Source: Bacteroidales bacterium (lineage in GTDB: Bacteria > Bacteroidota > Bacteroidia > Bacteroidales > UBA4181). Taken from it: a DNA stretch of 17,499 nucleotides. Every line of letters begins with the position of its first letter. Within the stretch, counting starts at the first letter, position 1. This document shows, one piece after another, positions 7,887 to 14,250 of this stretch. The stretch lies in assembly GCA_028700615.1 (NCBI GenBank), contig JAQVSH010000015.1:1-17499 (forward strand). The letters run 5' to 3'. The position numbers were made by a program, and so were the translations under genes. The notes beneath the pieces were generated by a model. The model had not been told where the DNA came from. It did not search any database and saw nothing but the letters and a program-made list of their open reading frames with translations.

Positions 7887-7917
7887 TTTGTAATCCTCAT
7901 ATTTTTATTTTACTTTG
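7887..7917 (+). promoter_or_regulatory. Probable promoter of the Gfo/Idh/MocA gene
   Basis: TTTG at 7887-7890 and TTACTTTG at 7910-7917 (7 of 8 to TAnnTTTG) are separated by 19 bases. Predicted transcription start near 7924 gives a leader of about 50 bases. A 6-bp dyad (GATTAC 7877-7882 / GTAATC 7890-7895) overlaps the upstream element and could be an operator or the remains of an nfnB terminator. Confidence 0.55.
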
Positions 7918-7974
7918 TGTAGAGACTTCATTTTAAAAGAATTAATGATACCTTAAACTTCTAACAGATTAACT

Positions 7975-9477
7975 ATGGATAACAAAAGTTCTATTTCCAG
8001 AAGAACCTTTCTCGGCAGTTCAGCGGCTGCTGCAGTGGGTTTGACCATTGTACCCAGCAACGTAATGGGTAGTACTTTAGGGCATAAAGCGCCCAGTGAT
8101 AAATTAAACATTGCCGGGGTCGGGGTTGGAGGTATGGGTTTTTCCAATCTGAAGGCTATGGAAACAGAAAATATTGTTGCATTGTGCGATGTAGATTGGA
8201 AATATTGTGAAGGCAACGGGGTTTTTGCAAGATTTCCGAATGCTCAGAAATTTTGGGACTGGAGAGAAATGTATGATAAAATAGGGAAATCTATTGATGC
8301 CGTTGTGGTAGGTACTGCTGACCATTCTCATGCCCTGATTGCCGCCAATGCCATGACCCTTGGGAAACATGTATATGTTCAGAAACCTTTGACCCATTCG
8401 GTTTATGAATCCCGTTTACTGACCAAACTTGCCAAATACCATAAACTTGCCACTTCTATGGGTAACCAGGGAGCTTCACAAGCCGGCGTTCGTCAGAGCT
8501 GCGAATGGATCTGGGACGGACAGATTGGTGAAGTGACTAAAGTGGAGGCTTTTACAGACCGTCCTATCTGGCCTCAGGGATTGAATGTTCCCGAAGAGGT
8601 GCATAAAGTTCCCGATACCCTTCGCTGGGATTTGTTCATTGGTTCTGCTCCTGACCGGCCTTATAATTCTATCTATCACCCCTGGAACTGGAGAGGCTGG
8701 TGGGATTTTGGTACCGGTGCACTGGGAGATATGGCCTGCCATATTTTACATCCTGTATTTAAAGGCTTAAAATTGCAATATCCTATTGCCGTTCAGGCTT
8801 CTTCTACCATGCTGCTGACTGATTGTGCTCCCAATGCGCAGAAAGTTAAATTGATTTATCCTGCCCGTCCGGATATGCCGAAAGTCAAAATGCCTGAAGT
8901 AGAAGTTGATTGGTATGATGGCGGTATCCGCCCTGAAATGCCCAAAGGATGGCCTGCCGGGAGAAATATGGACAATAGCGGCGGCGGTGTGATTTTCCAT
9001 GGGACTAAGGACACTCTGATTTGCGGTTGCTATGGGGCACGTCCCTGGTTGCTTTCCGGAAGGACTCCCGAGTCGCCGAAAGTATTACGTGAAATTACCG
9101 TCTCTCATGAACAGGATTGGATTCGTGCCTGCAAAGAAAATGCAGACAACCGTGTGATGACTGCTTCCGATTTCTCAGAAGCTGGTCCTTTCAACGAAAT
9201 GGTGGTCATGGGTGTAATGGCTGTACGGCTTCAGGGGCTCTTTAAGGAACTGACCTGGGATGGTGAAAATATGCAGTTTACCAATATCTCTGATACGGAT
9301 TCAGTTCGTTGGGTCAAAAAGGATGGATTTACCATTAAGGACGGACATCCTAGCTTTGCCAGAGAAATGTATCCTGCCCAGGGTCAAAATGGGCTTAATG
9401 CCAAGGCTTTGGCTGCAGAATTGGTGAAACATACCTATCAGCACGGCTATTCACTGCCTGCAATGCCGAATATTTAA
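7975..9477 (+). CDS. Tat-exported Gfo/Idh/MocA-family oxidoreductase
   Basis: NAD(P)-dependent sugar oxidoreductase of the Gfo/Idh/MocA family, 500 residues. The N-terminus has a twin-arginine signal, SRRTFLG (8-14), followed by a mild hydrophobic stretch to about residue 30, so the folded enzyme is probably exported with its cofactor bound. The Rossmann motif is GVGVGGMG (48-55). The usual EKP motif reads QKPLTH (136-141), keeping the key Lys137. GTGALGDMACHILHP (246-260) carries the Asp252/His256 pair typical of the active site. The large C-terminal sheet domain is rich in Trp and Gly, as in secreted Bacteroidota and Planctomycetota members. The next gene is a DUF1080 lipoprotein, a frequent partner. 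The pairing hints at oxidation of a sugar or glycoside at C3, but the substrate is unknown. Confidence 0.9.
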   Translation: MDNKSSISRRTFLGSSAAAAVGLTIVPSNVMGSTLGHKAPSDKLNIAGVGVGGMGFSNLKAMETENIVALCDVDWKYCEGNGVFARFPNAQKFWDWREMYDKIGKSIDAVVVGTADHSHALIAANAMTLGKHVYVQKPLTHSVYESRLLTKLAKYHKLATSMGNQGASQAGVRQSCEWIWDGQIGEVTKVEAFTDRPIWPQGLNVPEEVHKVPDTLRWDLFIGSAPDRPYNSIYHPWNWRGWWDFGTGALGDMACHILHPVFKGLKLQYPIAVQASSTMLLTDCAPNAQKVKLIYPARPDMPKVKMPEVEVDWYDGGIRPEMPKGWPAGRNMDNSGGGVIFHGTKDTLICGCYGARPWLLSGRTPESPKVLREITVSHEQDWIRACKENADNRVMTASDFSEAGPFNEMVVMGVMAVRLQGLFKELTWDGENMQFTNISDTDSVRWVKKDGFTIKDGHPSFAREMYPAQGQNGLNAKALAAELVKHTYQHGYSLPAMPNI

Positions 9478-9503
9478 TCCGGAAGGACGGATTGTCAAAA
9501 AAC

Positions 9504-9527
9504 GGCTGCCTGCGGGTGGCCTTTTTT
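9504..9527 (+). terminator. Rho-independent terminator after the oxidoreductase gene
   Basis: A 7-bp stem with two G-U pairs (GGCTGCC 9504-9510 with GGTGGCC 9515-9521) around loop TGCG is followed by six T (9522-9527) and preceded by an A-rich run. It lies 27 bases past the stop codon at 9477, so the DUF1080 gene beyond is either read by read-through or has its own, unrecognised promoter. Confidence 0.75.
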
Positions 9528-9590
9528 AGAAATGTGTAGTTTCGCGTGTAGAAATAAATAAGATTAATACTCACTAAATGTTATATGATA

Positions 9591-10400
9591 ATGAAAAAAA
9601 CTGCGATTTATTTGTTTGCTTTGGGAACATTTTCCATTGCAATGATTTCCTGTAATTCCGGTTCCGGAAACAAACAAACTGCTGCTTCTGCAGATAGTTT
9701 GGCGGTCGAAGCTGCCGCGCTTCCCAATACTTTAACAGATGCTGAAAAAGCAGAAGGTTGGCAACTGATTTTCAATGGAACAGATTATACCGGATGGCGC
9801 GGATATTGCAAAGATTCAGTTCCTCCGGCCTGGATCATTGAGGACGGTGCGATGAAAATCAAAGGTTCCGGAACCGGTGAAGCCGGAGCTGTAGATGGCG
9901 GAGACATTGTTTATACCCAGCCCTTAAAAAACTTTGATTTTAAATTTGAATGGAAGGTTTCCAAAGGGGCTAACAGTGGAGTGTTTTATCTGGCTCAGGA
10001 AAAAAAGGAACAAAATATCTGGAAATCCTCTCCTGAATATCAGATTTTGGACAATGCTCTTCATCCCGATGCTAAACTTGGAAAAGACGGCAATCGTCAG
10101 TCTGGATCTCTCTATGATCTGATTCCTGCTGTTCCTCAGAATTTCAAGGGAGCCGAAGTATGGAATACCGGTGAAATCCTGGTTTATAAAGGAACGGTAA
10201 TTCATTACATGAATGGAGAAAAAGTTTTGGAATATCATCTTTGGACGGATGACTGGAAAGCTTTGATTGATGCCAGCAAATTCAAAGGTTGGGAAGATTT
10301 TATCAATACCGGTGGAGAAAATCATGAGGGTTTGCTTGGCCTTCAGGATCACGGGGATGATGTTTGGTATAGAAATCTGAAAGTGAAAGTTATGGAATAA
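9591..10400 (+). CDS. DUF1080 / 3-keto-disaccharide hydrolase family lipoprotein
   Basis: Exported protein of the DUF1080 (PF06439) family, a lectin-like beta-sandwich now linked to hydrolysis of 3-keto-glycosides. It has 269 residues from the ATG at 9591 (an ATG two codons earlier, at 9585, is possible). A short hydrophobic leader ends at AMISC, a plausible lipobox with Cys21 as the lipidated residue. The residues after it (NSGSGN) lack the acidic surface-export signal of Bacteroidota, so a periplasm-facing lipoprotein is inferred. Family hallmarks in order: GWQLIFNGTDYTGWRGY (56-72), WIIEDGAMKI, NSGVFYLAQ (128-136), EYQILDN (149-155), SGSLYDL (171-177), and LQDHGDDVWYRNLKVK (251-266). It sits 113 bases after the exported oxidoreductase, whose keto product it could cleave. 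Confidence 0.88.
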   Translation: MKKTAIYLFALGTFSIAMISCNSGSGNKQTAASADSLAVEAAALPNTLTDAEKAEGWQLIFNGTDYTGWRGYCKDSVPPAWIIEDGAMKIKGSGTGEAGAVDGGDIVYTQPLKNFDFKFEWKVSKGANSGVFYLAQEKKEQNIWKSSPEYQILDNALHPDAKLGKDGNRQSGSLYDLIPAVPQNFKGAEVWNTGEILVYKGTVIHYMNGEKVLEYHLWTDDWKALIDASKFKGWEDFINTGGENHEGLLGLQDHGDDVWYRNLKVKVME

Positions 10401-10419
10401 TTCATTTTCAAAAGGTTAT

Positions 10420-10447
10420 AAAAAAAGAGGCGAAAGCCTCTTTTTTT
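10420..10447. terminator. Bidirectional terminator between convergent genes
   Basis: GAGGC (10427-10431), loop GAAA and GCCTC (10436-10440) form a perfect GNRA-capped stem, flanked by seven A on the left (10420-10426) and seven T on the right (10441-10447), so it works on both strands. It ends the DUF1080 gene on the plus strand and, about 90 bases past its stop, fmt on the minus strand. The remaining bases 10448-10535 hold nothing else that I can support. Confidence 0.9.
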
Positions 10448-10535
10448 ATTGAATTATCTTTCAGATGTTTGATTTATGCTTCTGTAAACAGATCTCGTCT
10501 GGCAAAACCCTCGGCCTGGTTTTTTATGATTCAGA

Positions 10536-11510
10536 CTATGACAGGGGAACAGAAAGGGTTGAACCATTCTGAATGCCTCTGAGGAAAGATTGGATATCCA
10601 TTCTTTTTTTTCCTTCGGGTTGAATTTCATAAAGATAAACCCAGGAATCAGATGAAGCAATCCGGAGGTAATCTTTCCCATCGCTTTCCAACGTTCCGGA
10701 AGCAGGTTTTTTTGTGGAAAATGGTTTTATCGCCGAAGAAAATATTTTCACCGAGAAACTTTTTCCCTCCTGAGTTTGCAGAAAAGTCCATGCTGAAGGG
10801 TAGGGGCTTAACCCGCGGATTACGTTAAAGATTTCTTTTCCGGTGAGTGCCCAGTTTATTTTGCAGTCTTTTTTAAAAATCTTTGGAGCGGCTTTCAGCA
10901 TACCGTCTTTCGGGAAAACCTGTGCCTGTTCCAATGCCTTATGCCTGCCTGATGAGATCAGGCCGATCGTTTCCAGCAGCAATTCTGCTCCGGTATGCAT
11001 GAGTTTGTCATGCAGGCTTCCTGCATTTTCTTCTGCACCGATGGGAACTTCCCGGGATTGGATAATTTTTCCGGTGTCAATTTCTTTTTCAATAAAAAAG
11101 GTAGTAACTCCGGTCAGCGTCTCTCCGTTGATGATCGCCCGTTGGATCGGAGCCGCTCCCCGGTATTGCGGAAGCAGGGAAGCATGAAGATTAATGGTTC
11201 CGAGAGGTGGCATACTCCAGACCGTTTCAGGCAACATTCTGAAGGCAACCACCACAAAAAGATCGGCGGAAAATTCGCGGAGCGTTTCTATAAAATCCGG
11301 ATCCTTCAGATTCAGCGGCTGTAAAACCGGATATCCTTTTTGTCCGGCATAGATCTTTACTGCCGAGGGCTGCATTTTTAAACCTCTTCCGGCCGGTTTA
11401 TCGGGAGAAGTAACGACTGCCGCAATATCACAGCCATTTTCGGAGAGTACCGATAAAGCGTGTGCAGCAAAGTCCGGAGTTCCCATAAAAATAATCCGGG
11501 GTTTTGCCAT
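10536..11510 (-). CDS. fmt: Methionyl-tRNA formyltransferase
   Basis: Transfers a formyl group from 10-formyltetrahydrofolate to methionyl initiator tRNA. It has 324 residues, close to the usual length. The N-terminal formyltransferase domain begins IIFMGTPDFAAHAL and includes SPDKPAGRG (35-43). The catalytic triad is complete: Asn107 and His109 in TINLHASLLPQYRGAAPIQ, and Asp145 in EIDTG. The C-terminal tRNA-binding domain (from about 205) contains INWALTGKEIFNVIRGLSPYPSAW. It begins 15 bases after the ribBA stop, so the two share a transcript, probably with lptG and tkt upstream. It is the last gene of that operon, facing the DUF1080 gene. Confidence 0.97.
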   Translation of the reverse strand: MAKPRIIFMGTPDFAAHALSVLSENGCDIAAVVTSPDKPAGRGLKMQPSAVKIYAGQKGYPVLQPLNLKDPDFIETLREFSADLFVVVAFRMLPETVWSMPPLGTINLHASLLPQYRGAAPIQRAIINGETLTGVTTFFIEKEIDTGKIIQSREVPIGAEENAGSLHDKLMHTGAELLLETIGLISSGRHKALEQAQVFPKDGMLKAAPKIFKKDCKINWALTGKEIFNVIRGLSPYPSAWTFLQTQEGKSFSVKIFSSAIKPFSTKKPASGTLESDGKDYLRIASSDSWVYLYEIQPEGKKRMDIQSFLRGIQNGSTLSVPLS

Positions 11511-11525
11511 GAGTGAAATTTTATT

Positions 11526-12728
11526 TTAAAGATGGAGAAGATGCCCCATCTTCCCTAATTTTGTTTTAAGGTAAAACTTATTGTAGGAATTGGGTTCTAT
11601 CTCTATCGGAACAATTTCCACGATTTGTAGTCCATATCCTTCCAATCCGGCCCGTTTTACGGGATTGTTGGTCATTAAACGGATTTTACCCAGTCCAAGT
11701 TCTCTGAGAATTCCGGCCCCTACGCCATAATCTCTTTCATCTGCCTGAAAACCCAGAGATAGGTTAGCTTCTACGGTGTCCTGTCCTTCTTCCTGTAGTT
11801 TATAGGCCCTGATCTTGTTGAAAAGCCCAATGCCCCTGCCTTCCTGGGCCATATAGAGTAAAACTCCTTTCCCTTCCTGTTGGATGACCTTCATGGCTTT
11901 ATGAAGTTGTGGGCCACAATCACAACGGTAAGATCCAAAAATATCTCCTGTAGCACAGGAGGAATGAACTCTCACCAGCACGGGTTCATCTTTTTTCCAG
12001 GTTCCTTTGACCAGTGCAATATGTTCTAACTGATTGGATAATTGTATGAAAGGGATCGCTTCAAAATCACCGTATTCTGTGGGAAGTTTTACTTTAGGTC
12101 CCATTTGGATCAGGCTTTCTATTTGGAGTCTGTAAGCAATGAGATCTTCAATAGAAATGATTTTCAGCCCAAATTTCTTTGCAATCTCCATCAACTGGGG
12201 AAGTCTTGCCATCGTTCCATCTTCATTCAGGATCTCCACCAATACTCCTGCCGGGGGAAGGCCCGCTAAATTGGCCAGATCAACCACAGCCTCTGTATGT
12301 CCGGGTCTTCGGAGTACGCCTTTGTTTTTAGCCATCAGCGGGAAAATATGACCGGGTCGGGCAAAAGACTCCGGGCTTACGGAAGGATCTGCGAGTGCAT
12401 TTAAAGTGCGTGCGCGGTCGGAAGCAGAAATTCCGGTGGTTACCTCGGGTGAAATCAAATCTACGGAAACAGTAAATGCGGTACTCTGTAAAGCATTCGG
12501 GTTGGTAACCATCAGGTTGAGATCCAATTTTTTGCAACGATCTTCCGGGAGCGGGGCGCACATAAGGCCTCTTCCATGGGTTACCATGAAATTTACCATG
12601 TCCGGAGTGATTTTTGATGCAGAACATACAAAATCTCCTTCGTTCTCGCGGTTTTCATCATCCACAACGATAATCAGTTTCCCGTTGCGAAAATCTTCAA
12701 TGGCTTCTTCTATGGTGTTTAGTTTCAT
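11526..12728 (-). CDS. ribBA: Bifunctional DHBP synthase / GTP cyclohydrolase II
   Basis: Makes both riboflavin precursors: RibB converts ribulose 5-phosphate to 3,4-dihydroxy-2-butanone 4-phosphate, and RibA opens GTP. It has 400 residues from the ATG at 12728. The RibB half (about 1-205) shows DDENRENEGD (23-32) and RPGHIFPL (124-131). The RibA half has VHSSCATGDIFGSYRCDCG with zinc-binding Cys258, Cys269 and Cys271, QEGRGIGL (295-302), and TNNPVK (353-358). All expected active-site blocks are present in both halves, so neither looks decayed. An in-frame ATG at 12761 would add 11 residues; it lies in a stem-loop region and lacks family similarity. The 40-base leader is too short for an FMN riboswitch. 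Ribulose 5-phosphate links it to the transketolase of the same operon. Confidence 0.96.
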   Translation of the reverse strand: MKLNTIEEAIEDFRNGKLIIVVDDENRENEGDFVCSASKITPDMVNFMVTHGRGLMCAPLPEDRCKKLDLNLMVTNPNALQSTAFTVSVDLISPEVTTGISASDRARTLNALADPSVSPESFARPGHIFPLMAKNKGVLRRPGHTEAVVDLANLAGLPPAGVLVEILNEDGTMARLPQLMEIAKKFGLKIISIEDLIAYRLQIESLIQMGPKVKLPTEYGDFEAIPFIQLSNQLEHIALVKGTWKKDEPVLVRVHSSCATGDIFGSYRCDCGPQLHKAMKVIQQEGKGVLLYMAQEGRGIGLFNKIRAYKLQEEGQDTVEANLSLGFQADERDYGVGAGILRELGLGKIRLMTNNPVKRAGLEGYGLQIVEIVPIEIEPNSYNKFYLKTKLGKMGHLLHL

Positions 12729-12752
12729 GGTTATATGTATTTTAAAGGTTGT

Positions 12753-12783
12753 TCCAGACAATACTGTATCAATTTTGTCTGGA
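12753..12783 (-). other. Stem-loop spanning the lptG stop codon
   Basis: TCCAGACAA (12753-12761) pairs perfectly with TTGTCTGGA (12775-12783): 9 bp with a 13-base loop that includes the lptG stop codon (12769-12771). No T-run follows on the minus strand, so it does not look like a terminator. It lies 24 bases before the ribBA ATG and could affect processing or translation of ribBA. Confidence 0.6.
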
Positions 12784-14238
12784 GAGTTTAATTTTATCAG
12801 AAATTTTTCTGATAAAATTGAGATAGTTCTCGCTCATAAGAGCCGCCGAGTCATGAGTGGCCTGATAAAAAAGCATGATTCCGATCGGCAGAATGATAAA
12901 ACTGGAAATCCACATACCTACCCAGGGAGCATAAACACCTTCTCTGGCAAATTTCTCACCGGTCATAGAAATTACATAATAAACAACAAAAAACAGCACT
13001 GAAATAACCATTGGAACGCCAAGTCCGCCTTTACGGATTAAAGCTCCAAGAGGGGCGCCGATGAAAAAAAACATAATACAGGCAAATGAAAGGCTGAATT
13101 TTTTTTGCCATTCAATCATGTATCTTCTTTGCTTTTCCATCGTGGTATCAATGTCTGTTTTTGAAACAGAGGTGTTCTCCAATAAAGAACGGGCGTGCTC
13201 CTGTGCATTCTGTATCGCATTGACACGTTCTCTGGCAGGTAGTCCGGCAAAAAAAACGGCAAAATTCGCCGGGAAATTTTTTAATGTTTTAAGGCTGTCT
13301 CCCTGAGATCTTCGGCTATATACATTAGATTCCCGGGTGAGTTCAATAGATGTTTTTGCCAGTTGGTTTTTCTTTTCGGTTCCTTCAGTATAAATAGAAT
13401 CTGCTGTTTTTGAGAGTTGTTTCAGATTCATCATCTGATAACTCTGACTGAAAAGGTTTTCGTCGGTACGGTTTAGTTCAAAAATGGACATATCTATCTG
13501 AACGATTTCTTCATCAAAAGAATTTCTCCGAAAAGGATATTCTTTATTCCCAGGCTGATAGGATTTCCGGTTTTCTTCAATTTCCTCATAATTCATCCCG
13601 TGGTAAAGATCAAGAACCAGAAATTTTTTGTCATCGCTCATGTGCATATACCCTGAATCTGCTATGGTTACCTGCGTATTCCCGTTTTGATCAGAGTGAT
13701 TGTATATCTGCAGATTGTACAATGTATTGGTTGCATAGTCCTTTCTTCCGATCCGGATACTGTAATTGTTGATTCCTCCATAAAATATCCCTTCGCTGAT
13801 TTTCATGTCCGGTTTCTTTTGACGAATGTCGTATAACAGAGATTTCATCTTCAAATTCGCGTATGGAAGCACGTTGTTGGAAAAGAAAAACGCGGTGATT
13901 CCGATCATTACCGAGACTACAATGAGAGGGCGAAGAATCCGCTGAAGCGAGATGCCCGCAGATTTCATGGCAATCAATTCGTAACTTTCTCCCAAATTTC
14001 CCAGCGTCATGATCGAAGAAAACAATACAGACAAGGGTAATGCCAGGGGGACCATACTGGCGGCGGTATATATTAACAATTCGGAAATCACTCCGAAACT
14101 CAAGCCTTTACCGGCAAGTTCATCAATATAAAGCCACAAAAACTGCATGAGCAGAACAAATACCACGATACAAAACGTGAGTACGAAGGGTCCCAGAAAG
14201 GAACTGATAATGTATCGGTGTATAATTTTCAGACGCAT
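12769..14238 (-). CDS. LptF/LptG-family (YjgP/YjgQ) permease
   Basis: Inner-membrane permease of the LptF/LptG family, which with the LptB ATPase extracts lipopolysaccharide from the inner membrane toward the LptC-A-D bridge. It has 489 residues against about 360 in E. coli. Three membrane segments lie near each end (about 11-37, 53-79, 101-125 and 381-401, 407-426, 437-459), the family topology. ESYELIAMKSAGIS (84-97) matches the coupling-helix region. The periplasmic domain (126-380) is enlarged by about 120 residues; residues 260-375 are rich in charged residues and look helical or coiled-coil. Whether it acts as LptF or LptG cannot be decided. It starts 12 bases after the transketolase stop and precedes ribBA by 40 bases. 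Its 3' end holds two stem-loops. Confidence 0.9.
   Translation of the reverse strand: MRLKIIHRYIISSFLGPFVLTFCIVVFVLLMQFLWLYIDELAGKGLSFGVISELLIYTAASMVPLALPLSVLFSSIMTLGNLGESYELIAMKSAGISLQRILRPLIVVSVMIGITAFFFSNNVLPYANLKMKSLLYDIRQKKPDMKISEGIFYGGINNYSIRIGRKDYATNTLYNLQIYNHSDQNGNTQVTIADSGYMHMSDDKKFLVLDLYHGMNYEEIEENRKSYQPGNKEYPFRRNSFDEEIVQIDMSIFELNRTDENLFSQSYQMMNLKQLSKTADSIYTEGTEKKNQLAKTSIELTRESNVYSRRSQGDSLKTLKNFPANFAVFFAGLPARERVNAIQNAQEHARSLLENTSVSKTDIDTTMEKQRRYMIEWQKKFSLSFACIMFFFIGAPLGALIRKGGLGVPMVISVLFFVVYYVISMTGEKFAREGVYAPWVGMWISSFIILPIGIMLFYQATHDSAALMSENYLNFIRKISDKIKLSRQN
12790..12819 (-). repeat. Perfect inverted repeat within the lptG 3' end
   Basis: AATTTTATCAGAAA and its exact complement TTTCTGATAAAATT form a 14-base inverted repeat around two central bases (as RNA, 13 bp with a 4-base loop). 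It is inside codons for the C-terminal IRKISDKIK segment of the LptF/G-type permease. AT-rich, with no T-tract following; on the plus strand it also has none. Confidence 0.65.
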
Positions 14239-14250
14239 GCAAACAAGGGG

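Noticed and set aside
9924..10352. 142-codon minus-strand frame within the DUF1080 gene
   Set aside because: It is a shadow of the family-conserved plus-strand frame; the plus strand has the signal peptide and all DUF1080 motifs.
10504..10523. AAAACC/GGTTTT hairpin as the fmt terminator
   Set aside because: The stem is only 6 bp, mostly A-T, with an 8-base loop, and the strong bidirectional terminator at 10420-10447 already serves fmt.
12729..12768. FMN riboswitch in front of ribBA
   Set aside because: Only 40 bases separate it from lptG, far too short for the RFN element, and no conserved RFN blocks are visible in the preceding coding end.
12406..13002. 198-codon plus-strand open frame across the ribBA/lptG junction
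   Set aside because: It is antisense to two clear genes, has low-complexity Ser/Arg-rich composition, and no promoter or family features.
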